This document shows, piece after piece, positions 1 through 5,626 of a stretch of DNA of 7,179 bases. The translations under genes and the position numbers were made by a program. A model generated the notes under the pieces. It saw nothing but the letters and a program-made list of their open reading frames with translations, was not told the origin of the DNA and ran no database searches. Origin of the DNA: Nocardioides sp. (GTDB lineage: Bacteria > Actinomycetota > Actinomycetes > Propionibacteriales > Nocardioidaceae); NCBI GenBank assembly GCA_003519585.1, contig DOWL01000244.1, forward strand, positions 12,272-19,450, given 5' to 3'. Position 1 is the first letter of the stretch; the number at the start of each line of letters is the position of its first letter.

Positions 1-36
1 GTGTCGAAACCTGGTGAGCCGGGGCTGGGAGTGGGG

Positions 37-129
37 TCAGTCCTTGGCGTCGGCCGGAGGCGGGACGGCGATGGGCTTGGCCGGCTGGTCGTGGGCGGGC
101 CGTGACGGCTTGAACCCCCCGATGATCAT
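37..129 (-). CDS. Possible small Pro-rich protein, 30 aa, function unknown
   Basis: I do not recognise this protein. A minus-strand frame starts at ATG (127-129) and ends at TGA (37-39). It reads MIIGGFKPSRP, continues through a Pro/Ala/Lys stretch with a PPP run, and ends ADAKD. Support is compositional: by hand count G/C is roughly 70% at codon position 1, 53% at position 2 and 93% at position 3, the normal pattern for real genes in high-GC actinobacteria. A weak AGG lies nine bases before the ATG. The frame stays open further upstream (a TTG is possible), and the antisense of the racemase gene is also open, so the true start is uncertain. It is divergent from the racemase gene, with about 66 bases between them. 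It could be a genuine microprotein or a compositional accident. Confidence 0.4.
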   Translation of the reverse strand: MIIGGFKPSRPAHDQPAKPIAVPPPADAKD

Positions 130-195
130 GCCGTCGAACCTAGTCGAGCGTCCCAAGCCCGACCATGACCTGAAGAGGCCATTGCGGGCTCTGCC

Positions 196-1377
196 ATGCT
201 GCGCGTCATGTCGAACCCACAGCCGATCCAGCTCGGTCAGGGCACCGGCCCGCTGCGCGGCATGAAGGTCGTCGAGATCGCCGGCATCGGTCCGGGGCCC
301 CACGCGTGCATGATCCTGGCCGACCTCGGCGCCGACGTGATCCGGGTCGAGCGCCCCGGCGGCCAATACCTCGCCGGCGGGGCGACCATGCTCCTCAACC
401 GCGGCCGTCCGAGTGTCGCGCTCGACCTCAAGCAGCCCGAGGCGGCGGCCGTGGTGCTCGATCTGGTGCGGTCCGCGGACGTCCTCGTGGAGGGGATGCG
501 ACCGGGTGTCACCGAGCGGCTGGGCATCGGACCCGAGCAGTGCCACGCGGTCAACCCGAGGCTCGTATACGGGAGGATGACGGGCTGGGGCCAGGACGGC
601 CCGCTCGCCCTCGCGGCCGGGCACGACATCAACTACATCTCGGTGGCGGGTGCGCTCTTCGGCCTGGGGCAGACCGCTGAGCGACCGCAGTTCCCGAGCA
701 ACCTGGTCGGCGACTTCGGCGGTGGGTCGACCTACCTGGTGATCGGGATCCTGGCCGCTCTGCTGGAGGCCCGGCTGTCGGGCCAGGGTCAGGTCGTGGA
801 CGGCGCCATCGTGGACGGCACCGCGCACCTCAACGCCATGACAGCGGCGTTCCTGGCCGGCGGTGGCTACCGCGAGGAGCGCGGCGCCAACCTGCTCGAC
901 GGTGGGGTCCCGTTCTACGACGTCTATGCGACCGCGGACGGCAAGCACGTCTCGGTCGGTGCGCTGGAGCCGCAGTTCTTCGCGGCCCTGATCCAGACGT
1001 TGGGGCTCGAGGACGTCGCGCCCGGTCAGGACGAGCCCGAACGGTACGACGAGCTGCGGGCGCTCCTCACCGACACCTTCGCCCAGCGCACCCAGGCCGA
1101 ATGGGTCGAGCTCTTCGAGGGCACGGACGCCTGTGTCGCGGGCATCCTGCCGATCAGCGAGGCCTACGACCACCCGCACCTCAAGGCCCGGGGAACCTTC
1201 GTGGAGCACGAGGGGATCGTGCAACCGCAGCCCGCGCCGCGGTTCTCCCGCACCCAGGCGACGCTGTCGCTCCCGCCGTCGCCCGCGCCCGGAGCCCACA
1301 CCCGTGAGGCGCTCACGGCGTGGGGGGTCGCCGACGTGGACGGCCTCATCGACCGGGGCGTCGCCGTTCAGGTCTGA
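196..1377 (+). CDS. CoA-transferase family III / alpha-methylacyl-CoA racemase-like enzyme (CaiB/BaiF; Mcr/AMACR type)
   Basis: Family III enzymes transfer or epimerise acyl-CoA thioesters. This one resembles the mycobacterial Mcr/AMACR branch, which inverts (2R)/(2S)-methylacyl-CoAs so that branched fatty acid and sterol side chains can enter beta-oxidation in the cytosol. The N-terminal core reads VVEIAGIGPGPHA then LGADVIRVERPGG (about residues 25-56), the CoA-binding Rossmann region. The catalytic pair appears intact: His143 in GHDINY and Asp173 in NLVGDFGGG, 30 residues apart as His126 and Asp156 are in M. tuberculosis Mcr. GRMTGWGQDGP precedes the His. At 393 residues it is slightly longer than the usual ~360. 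The start is ambiguous: ATG at 196 and in-frame ATG at 208 both lack a good ribosome binding site; the conserved domain begins near residue 17. The next gene starts one base after its stop. Exact substrate, and racemase versus CoA-transferase activity, cannot be settled here. Confidence 0.9.
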   Translation: MLRVMSNPQPIQLGQGTGPLRGMKVVEIAGIGPGPHACMILADLGADVIRVERPGGQYLAGGATMLLNRGRPSVALDLKQPEAAAVVLDLVRSADVLVEGMRPGVTERLGIGPEQCHAVNPRLVYGRMTGWGQDGPLALAAGHDINYISVAGALFGLGQTAERPQFPSNLVGDFGGGSTYLVIGILAALLEARLSGQGQVVDGAIVDGTAHLNAMTAAFLAGGGYREERGANLLDGGVPFYDVYATADGKHVSVGALEPQFFAALIQTLGLEDVAPGQDEPERYDELRALLTDTFAQRTQAEWVELFEGTDACVAGILPISEAYDHPHLKARGTFVEHEGIVQPQPAPRFSRTQATLSLPPSPAPGAHTREALTAWGVADVDGLIDRGVAVQV

Positions 1378-1378
1378 G

Positions 1379-2113
1379 ATGAAGCCGTTCCTCTTCCTCG
1401 GCATCCGCGCGCAGGACGGCGCCGCGGACGATGAGTACGCCGCCGTACTCCGCTGCGCCGGACTCGACGAACGCGACCTGCGCCGGGTCCGGCTGGAGCG
1501 CGACGTGCTCGGCCCCGTCGACCTCGACGACTGGTCCGGGATCGTGGTGGGCGGCGGGCCGTGGAACGTCAGCGACCCGCAGGAGTCGAAGCCCCCCGAG
1601 CAGCTGCGCGGTGAGGCTCGGCTGCGGGAGTTGGCGCTGCAGGTGGTCGAGGCGGACTTCCCGTTCCTCGGTGCCTGCTACGGCATCGGCACGCTGGGCA
1701 CCCTGGCCGGCGGCGTGGTCGACCGGCAGTGGTCCGAGCCGATCGGAGCGGTGACCATCTCGCTCACCGCCGAAGGCGTGGCCGACCCACTGCTGGGCGG
1801 GCTCCCCCCGGAGTTCGACGCGTTCTTGGGCCACAAGGAGGCGGTGTCCCGGCTGCCGCGCGGCGCCGTACTGCTCGCCTCGTCCGCGACCTGCCCCGTG
1901 CAGGCCTTCCGGATCGGCGAGCGGGTGTACGCCACGCAGTTCCACCCCGAGCTGGACGTCGACAGCATCGTGCTCCGGATCGAGGCCTACCAGGACTTCG
2001 GCTACTTCGCGCCCGGCGAGGGGGACGAGCTGATCCGGCTCGCCCGCGCAGCCGTGGTCACCGAGCCGCCGCGGATCCTGGAGCGGTTCGTGCGCCTGTT
2101 CGCCGTCGAGTGA
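1379..2113 (+). CDS. Class I glutamine amidotransferase domain protein (GMP synthase GATase-like)
   Basis: A 244-residue stand-alone amidotransferase-fold protein of the kind that hydrolyses glutamine and passes ammonia to a partner. The nucleophile elbow GACYGIG places Cys100 at the active site, and FHPE supplies His189 and Glu191, giving a complete Cys-His-Glu triad. The oxyanion-side segment GIVVGGGPWNVSD (about residues 54-66) is also present. The protein starts MKPFLFLGIRAQDG and ends near LERFVRLFAVE. Its ATG lies one base beyond the stop of the racemase gene, so the two are probably translated from one message. No synthetase domain is fused to it, and none of the neighbours is an obvious ammonia acceptor. 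Related stand-alone proteins are often labelled GMP synthase-like, but a role in GMP synthesis is not supported here; some relatives act on gamma-glutamyl compounds. Family confidence is high, substrate unknown. Confidence 0.9.
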   Translation: MKPFLFLGIRAQDGAADDEYAAVLRCAGLDERDLRRVRLERDVLGPVDLDDWSGIVVGGGPWNVSDPQESKPPEQLRGEARLRELALQVVEADFPFLGACYGIGTLGTLAGGVVDRQWSEPIGAVTISLTAEGVADPLLGGLPPEFDAFLGHKEAVSRLPRGAVLLASSATCPVQAFRIGERVYATQFHPELDVDSIVLRIEAYQDFGYFAPGEGDELIRLARAAVVTEPPRILERFVRLFAVE

Positions 2114-2190
2114 CGCGTACGTGCTCTCAGATCGACGGTTCCACAGCACTTTCACGACGTTCGACGGGAACTCGGCCACCGATCAACGGA

Positions 2191-2209
2191 TAGCTTTGCC
2201 GCCGTGGTG
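2191..2209 (+). promoter_or_regulatory. Candidate -10 box and leaderless start of the monooxygenase gene
   Basis: TAGCTT (2191-2196) fits the actinobacterial TANNNT -10 pattern. It is followed by seven bases and then GTG GTG (2204-2209). A transcript starting at the usual distance from the -10 would begin at or next to the first GTG, giving a leaderless message, which agrees with the absence of a Shine-Dalgarno sequence. No convincing -35 is seen. An interrupted palindrome, GTTC-N5-GAAC (2159-2171), lies upstream and could be an operator, but arms this short often occur by chance. Confidence 0.45.
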
Positions 2210-3691
2210 AGCACTCCTGAGCACGTCGACGTCCTCATCGTCGGGGCCGGTCTGTCCGGCATCGGCGCGGCCTGCCAGCTGCGCGAGCACCACCCGGCGC
2301 GGTCGGTTGCGGTGCTGGAGGCGCGGGAGGCCAGCGGCGGAACGTGGGACCTGTTCCAGTACCCCGGCATCCGGTCGGACTCGGACATGTTCACCTTCAG
2401 CTTCCGGTGGCGGCCGTGGGTCGGTGACCGGGCGCTCGCCGACGGGCCTTCGATCCTCGACTACCTGCGCACGGTGGCCTCGGAGTACGGCGTCGACGAG
2501 CTGATCCGCTATCGGCACCGCGTGGTGCGCGCGAGCTGGGACTCGGCCACGGCCCGCTGGACCGTGGAGATCGACCGTGACGGACAGGCGGTCACGATGA
2601 CGTGCGGCCTGCTCTGGTGCGCGAGCGGCTACTACGACTACGAGGAGCCGTTCGCGCCGGAGTTCCCCGGAGCCGACGAGTACGCCGGCCGGATCGTCCA
2701 TCCGCAGCACTGGCCGGCCGACCTCGACTACGCCGGCCAGCAGGTGGTGGTCATCGGCAGCGGAGCCACGGCGGTGACTCTGGTGCCGGCCATGGCCCCG
2801 ACCGCCGGCCACGTGACGATGCTGCAGCGCTCTCCGTCGTACGTGCTGTCCCGCCCCGCCCGCGACGGGCTCGCCACCCGGCTGGAGGCCCTGCCGACCC
2901 GCGTGTCGTACCCGATCGTCCGCTGGGCGAACATCCTGGTCGCCCTCGGCTTCTACCAGGCCGCGCGGCGGTGGCCGGAGAAGGTCAAGGAGATGATCCG
3001 CAAGGGCCGGCGGGCCGAGCTCCCCGACGACCTCGACGCCGACGTGCACTTCGAGCCGCGCTACAACCCGTGGGACCAACGGCTCTGCTTCGTCCCGGAC
3101 GGCGACCTGTTCCGTGAGCTGCGCGAGGGCCGAGCGTCGATGGTCACCGACACCATCGAGCGGTTCGACGCGACCGGGATCCAACTGACCTCCGGACGTC
3201 ACCTCGACGCCGACGTGGTGGTCACCGCGACCGGACTCCAGGTGCTCGCGTTCGGCGGCGTCGAGCTGGTGGTCGACGGTCGGCCGGTCGAGCTGTCCGA
3301 GACGATGGCCTACAAGGCGCTCATGCTCAGCGGGGTCCCCAACCTGATCTTCACCATCGGGTACACCAACGCGTCGTGGACGCTCAAGGCCGACCTGGTC
3401 TCGGAGTACGTCGTTCGGCTGTTGTCCCACATGGACCGGATCGGGGCGCGCGCGGTGGTGCCGGTGCGCGAGCCCGATGTGCAGGAGCGACCGTTCATGG
3501 ATCTGATGTCGGGCTACGTCCTCCGCGCCCTCGACCGGATGCCGCGGCAGGGGGATCGGGCCCCCTGGCGGCTCAAGCAGAACTACCTCAGCGACCTCCG
3601 GATGGTGCGCTACGGCCGCATCGACGACGGCGTGCTCGCCTTCGACACCGCTACCGCCCGGAAGGGTGAAACCGCTCTCACCACGGTTTGA
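2204..3691 (+). CDS. ethA: FAD-dependent Baeyer-Villiger-type monooxygenase, EthA-like
   Basis: A cytosolic flavoprotein monooxygenase predicted to use FAD, NADPH and O2 to oxygenate ketones or sulfur compounds. It is 495 residues long, close to the 489 of M. tuberculosis EthA, which oxidises ketones and activates ethionamide. The first dinucleotide fold is GAGLSG (residues 14-19, FAD), followed by GGTWD (45-49) and YPGIRSDSDM. The Baeyer-Villiger fingerprint appears as Y160-x-G162-xxx-H166-xxx-W170-P171, with Tyr where Phe is usual. The second fold is GSGATA (185-190, NADPH). EthA-like blocks continue through NPWDQRLC, TDTIERF, GYTNASWTLKADL and the C-terminal WRLKQNYL. Resemblance to EthA is from memory, not an alignment. 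The start is GTG at 2204 or 2207, with no ribosome binding site. No TetR-type ethR neighbour lies in the window, so regulation may differ. Paralogues are common in these genomes, so EthA-like is safer than orthologue. Confidence 0.9.
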   Translation: MVSTPEHVDVLIVGAGLSGIGAACQLREHHPARSVAVLEAREASGGTWDLFQYPGIRSDSDMFTFSFRWRPWVGDRALADGPSILDYLRTVASEYGVDELIRYRHRVVRASWDSATARWTVEIDRDGQAVTMTCGLLWCASGYYDYEEPFAPEFPGADEYAGRIVHPQHWPADLDYAGQQVVVIGSGATAVTLVPAMAPTAGHVTMLQRSPSYVLSRPARDGLATRLEALPTRVSYPIVRWANILVALGFYQAARRWPEKVKEMIRKGRRAELPDDLDADVHFEPRYNPWDQRLCFVPDGDLFRELREGRASMVTDTIERFDATGIQLTSGRHLDADVVVTATGLQVLAFGGVELVVDGRPVELSETMAYKALMLSGVPNLIFTIGYTNASWTLKADLVSEYVVRLLSHMDRIGARAVVPVREPDVQERPFMDLMSGYVLRALDRMPRQGDRAPWRLKQNYLSDLRMVRYGRIDDGVLAFDTATARKGETALTTV

Positions 3692-3717
3692 CGCGAAGGC
3701 GCTTCGGTCACCGCCTC

Positions 3718-3723
3718 GGGTAC
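3718..3723 (+). promoter_or_regulatory. Possible stress-sigma (SigB/SigF-type) -10 element upstream of csbD
   Basis: GGGTAC matches the -10 element of general-stress sigma factors (GGGTAY in Streptomyces SigB and mycobacterial SigF). It lies 20 bases before the CsbD start, so transcription would begin just ahead of the ribosome binding site. B. subtilis csbD is a SigB-controlled gene. The -35 is weak: GCTT (3701-3704) fits GNNT but leaves a 13-base spacer, slightly short, and GTTT (3686-3689) is too far away. Confidence 0.3.
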
Positions 3724-3731
3724 GACGACGT

Positions 3732-3736
3732 GGAGG
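3732..3736 (+). promoter_or_regulatory. Ribosome binding site of the CsbD gene
   Basis: GGAGG lies seven bases before ATG 3744. It fixes the start at 3744 over the in-frame ATG at 3666 (inside the monooxygenase gene) and the adjacent GTG at 3741. It is the strongest Shine-Dalgarno sequence in the window. Confidence 0.8.
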
Positions 3737-3743
3737 TGCAGTG

Positions 3744-3938
3744 ATGGGATTCGACGACAAGGTCGAGAACAAGGGCGAGGAGCTCAAGGGGCGCGCCAAG
3801 GAGGCCGCGGGCGCGGCTACCGGCGACGACGAGCTGAAGAACGAGGGCCGGGCCGACCAGGCCGACTCCTCGGTGAAGCAGGCCGGAGAGAAGGCCAAGG
3901 ACGCCGTCAAGGACCTGAAGGACGCCGTCAAGAAGTAG
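3744..3938 (+). CDS. CsbD family stress-response protein, 64 aa
   Basis: CsbD-like proteins are small, very hydrophilic, abundant bacterial stress proteins whose biochemical role is unknown; the founding B. subtilis gene depends on SigB. This one begins MGFDDKVENKGEELKGRAKE and carries the family pattern of a helix ending in K-x-K/G repeats, then AAGAATGDDELKNEG. After that, a Lys/Ala/Asp-rich amphipathic C-terminus has KDAVK twice, seven residues apart (a perfect 15-base direct repeat at 3897-3911 and 3918-3932). It has no signal peptide or membrane segment, so it is probably cytosolic. GGAGG seven bases upstream and family length both support this start. The gene ends with tandem stops TAG TAA. 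It sits 52 bases after the monooxygenase stop and may have its own stress promoter. A hairpin follows at 3971. Confidence 0.9.
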   Translation: MGFDDKVENKGEELKGRAKEAAGAATGDDELKNEGRADQADSSVKQAGEKAKDAVKDLKDAVKK

Positions 3939-3970
3939 TAATTGATCTCACCTCGCCCTCGATGCGGGGT

Positions 3971-4015
3971 CGTGAGGGCCGCTCTGTCACACTTGGCAGC
4001 AGCGGCCCGTTCACG
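3971..4015 (+). terminator. Strong hairpin after csbD (terminator or helicase leader structure)
   Basis: CGTGA-GGGCCGCT-CTG (3971-3986) pairs with CAG-AGCGGCCC-TCACG (3997-4015). This gives 16 base pairs with a single bulged C at 4000, a two-base bulge at 4009-4010 and a 10-base loop. It starts about 30 bases after the csbD stops. The following sequence, TCTTGCCCC, is only weakly T-rich, which is common for actinobacterial terminators. It could instead be part of the helicase 5' leader. Confidence 0.6.
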
Positions 4016-4029
4016 TCTTGCCCCGGGCC

Positions 4030-4058
4030 GGCCCCCGCCTTCCACAGGCGGCCGGGCC
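4030..4058 (+). promoter_or_regulatory. Second hairpin in the helicase leader
   Basis: GGCCC-CCGCCT (4030-4040) pairs with AGGCGG and GGGCC (4046-4051 and 4054-4058), with a CC bulge at 4052-4053 and a five-base loop TCCAC. It lies 15 bases after the first hairpin and 52 bases before the TTG start. Smaller potential stems follow: GGTG-AGA-CACC at 4080-4090, and GAGA-GTGA-TCTC at 4097-4108, which covers the only weak Shine-Dalgarno-like bases. The function is inferred only from structure and position. Confidence 0.4.
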
Positions 4059-4110
4059 ACCGCCGTACCACCCCCCTCTGGTGAGACACCACCATCGAGA
4101 GTGATCTCCC

Positions 4111-5604
4111 TTGTCTGCCTCTGTTGGCTTCGCCGCGCTCGGCGTGCCCCACAACCTCGCCGCGGTCCTCGAGACCCGCGGCATCACCACCCCCACCCCG
4201 ATCCAGGCCGCCACGCTGCCCGACTCGCTCGCCGGCCGCGACGTGCTCGGCCGCGGCCGGACCGGTTCGGGGAAGACCTACGCCTTCCTGCTGCCGCTCG
4301 TGGCCAGGCTCGTCGAGTCGGGCCGGCCGCGCCGTCCCGGCCGGCCGCGGGCGCTGATCCTCGCCCCCACCCGTGAACTGGTGGGCCAGATCGAGCAGTC
4401 CCTGGCACCGCTGGCCGCGGCCGCGGGGCTGACCACCCGGACCGTCTTCGGCGGCGTCGGCCAGCACGCCCAGGTGCAGGGTCTGCGGCGCGGAGTCGAC
4501 ATCGTGCTGGCCTGCCCCGGCCGGCTCGAGGACCTGATCGGCCAAGGCCACTGCGACCTCGGCGCTGTCGAGATCACGGTGCTCGACGAGGCCGACCACA
4601 TGGCCGACCTCGGCTTCCTCCCCGCCGTACGCCGGCTGCTCGCAGCCACCCCCAAGCAGGGTCAGCGGCTGCTCTTCTCGGCCACCCTCGACAAGGGTGT
4701 CAACGTGCTGGTCAAGCAGTTCCTCCAGCAGCCGGTCACCCATGAGGCCGACTCGGTGCAGTCACCGGTCGCGGCCATGGACCACCACGTGCTGCATCTC
4801 GCCCGCGAGCACCGGGTGCCGGTGCTGGTCGACCTGGCCAGTGCCCCCGGTCGCACCGTCGTCTTCACCCGCACCAAGCACGGCGCCAAGGCGCTGGCCC
4901 GCCAGCTCAACCGCAGCGGCGTCCCCACGGTCGAACTGCACGGCAACCTCAGCCAGAACGCCCGGACCCGCAACATGGATGCCTTCCACTCGGGCCGCGC
5001 GACCACGTTGGTAGCCACCGACATCGCCGCGCGCGGCATCCACGTCGACGACGTGGCGCTGGTCGTGCACGCCGACCCGCCCGCCGAGCACAAGGCCTAC
5101 CTGCACCGTTCGGGACGTACGGCGCGCGCCGGGGCCGCCGGCACCGTGGTCACGCTGATGACCCAGGAGCAGGTACGCGACGTCCGCGACCTGACCCGGG
5201 CGGCCGGCATCAAGCCGACCATCACGCAGGTCGACGGTCCACGCCACCCGATGCTCACCACGCTCGCTCCCGGCGAGCGGGTCCTGGTCGCCGGCGGCCT
5301 CGCGGTCCCGGCGGACGAGCCGAGGGCCTCCACCGGCGGCGGCCGTGGCGGGCGCAACCGGCGCCGGTCGGGCGCCCGGCCGCAGGGTGGCGGTCAGCCG
5401 CAGGGCGGCAGCAAGCGGCAGGGTGGCGCCAAGTCGCAGGGTGGCGCCACGTCGCAGGGCGGCGCCAAGTGGCAGGGTGGGGCCACGTCGCAGGGCGGCG
5501 GACAGGCTCGCTCGGGTGGCCAGCGGCGTCGTCGGCCGGCCTCGTCGTCGGGTACCTCCGGTCGTGGCCACAGCGCGGCGTCGTTCAGCACCGGTCGCCG
5601 CTGA
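4111..5604 (+). CDS. DEAD-box ATP-dependent RNA helicase with QGG-repeat tail
   Basis: An ATP-dependent RNA-unwinding enzyme of the RhlE/DeaD group, acting in the cytosol on mRNA or ribosome assembly intermediates. Motifs run in order: Q motif (F7 and Q32 in TPTPIQ), motif I GRTGSGKT (K55; Gly where Ala is usual), PTRELV, PGRLED, DEAD (159-162), SAT (190-192), VVFTRT, TDIAARGIHV and HRSGRTAR (332-339). The two-domain core ends near residue 375. About 100 residues of low-complexity basic tail follow, with GRGGRNRRR, seven QGG hexapeptides and a second RRRR patch, typical of RNA-binding tails. The start is TTG: an in-frame TGA at 4102-4104 rules out a longer protein, and the Q motif begins within six residues. 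Total length is 497. The 172-base leader is highly structured, as in cold-inducible helicase genes elsewhere. The CPBP gene follows after 22 bases. Confidence 0.93.
   Translation: MSASVGFAALGVPHNLAAVLETRGITTPTPIQAATLPDSLAGRDVLGRGRTGSGKTYAFLLPLVARLVESGRPRRPGRPRALILAPTRELVGQIEQSLAPLAAAAGLTTRTVFGGVGQHAQVQGLRRGVDIVLACPGRLEDLIGQGHCDLGAVEITVLDEADHMADLGFLPAVRRLLAATPKQGQRLLFSATLDKGVNVLVKQFLQQPVTHEADSVQSPVAAMDHHVLHLAREHRVPVLVDLASAPGRTVVFTRTKHGAKALARQLNRSGVPTVELHGNLSQNARTRNMDAFHSGRATTLVATDIAARGIHVDDVALVVHADPPAEHKAYLHRSGRTARAGAAGTVVTLMTQEQVRDVRDLTRAAGIKPTITQVDGPRHPMLTTLAPGERVLVAGGLAVPADEPRASTGGGRGGRNRRRSGARPQGGGQPQGGSKRQGGAKSQGGATSQGGAKWQGGATSQGGGQARSGGQRRRRPASSSGTSGRGHSAASFSTGRR
5380..5505 (+). repeat. 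Seven tandem 18-base units encoding x-QGG-xx hexapeptides
   Basis: Seven in-frame 18-base units encode PQGGGQ, PQGGSK, RQGGAK, SQGGAT, SQGGAK, WQGGAT and SQGGGQ. Every unit keeps CAG-GGN-GG at its core; positions 1, 5 and 6 vary. The middle units are nearly identical in DNA, indicating recent expansion by slippage or unequal exchange. They lie inside the helicase tail and probably form a flexible RNA-contacting segment. Copy number may vary between strains. Confidence 0.9.
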
Positions 5605-5613
5605 GCCCCTGCC

Positions 5614-5619
5614 TAGGAT
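5614..5619 (+). promoter_or_regulatory. TAGGAT: candidate -10 or ribosome binding site of the CPBP gene
   Basis: TAGGAT fits TANNNT and is separated by exactly seven bases from ATG 5627, the same geometry as the element before the monooxygenase gene. It would give a leaderless transcript independent of the helicase. The AGGA inside it, eight bases before the ATG, could equally act as a Shine-Dalgarno sequence on a read-through message. No clear -35 is seen. Confidence 0.4.
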
Positions 5620-5626
5620 CGGCCCG

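Noticed and set aside
1..36. Left edge, possible end of another gene or terminator
   Set aside because: I see no convincing coding frame, stem or motif in these bases.
37..1404. Long minus-strand open frame opposite the racemase gene
   Set aside because: Apart from its final 30 codons, it mirrors a well-conserved plus-strand enzyme and its product is Arg/Gly/Val/His-rich without recognisable domains: a usual high-GC shadow.
2159..2171. GTTC-N5-GAAC as an EthR-like operator
   Set aside because: Four-base arms are expected often by chance, and no regulator gene is present in the window.
2573..2584. CCGTGACGGAC inside the monooxygenase gene, shared with the 6341-6414 palindrome's left arm
   Set aside because: It is an 11-base match within coding sequence, without the rest of the element; probably chance in GC-rich DNA.
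2183..4060. 625-codon minus-strand open frame opposite the monooxygenase and CsbD genes
   Set aside because: Both plus-strand genes have clear family motifs. The antisense product is low-complexity and crosses gene boundaries.
5380..5505. Tandem repeats considered as a CRISPR-like array
   Set aside because: The units are 18 bases, contiguous without spacers, and in frame within the helicase gene.
5345..5626. Upstream in-frame extension of the CPBP protein
   Set aside because: It overlaps the helicase tail in another frame and reads as Arg/Ala/Val repeats. The ATG at 5627 has a proper upstream signal and fits the family.
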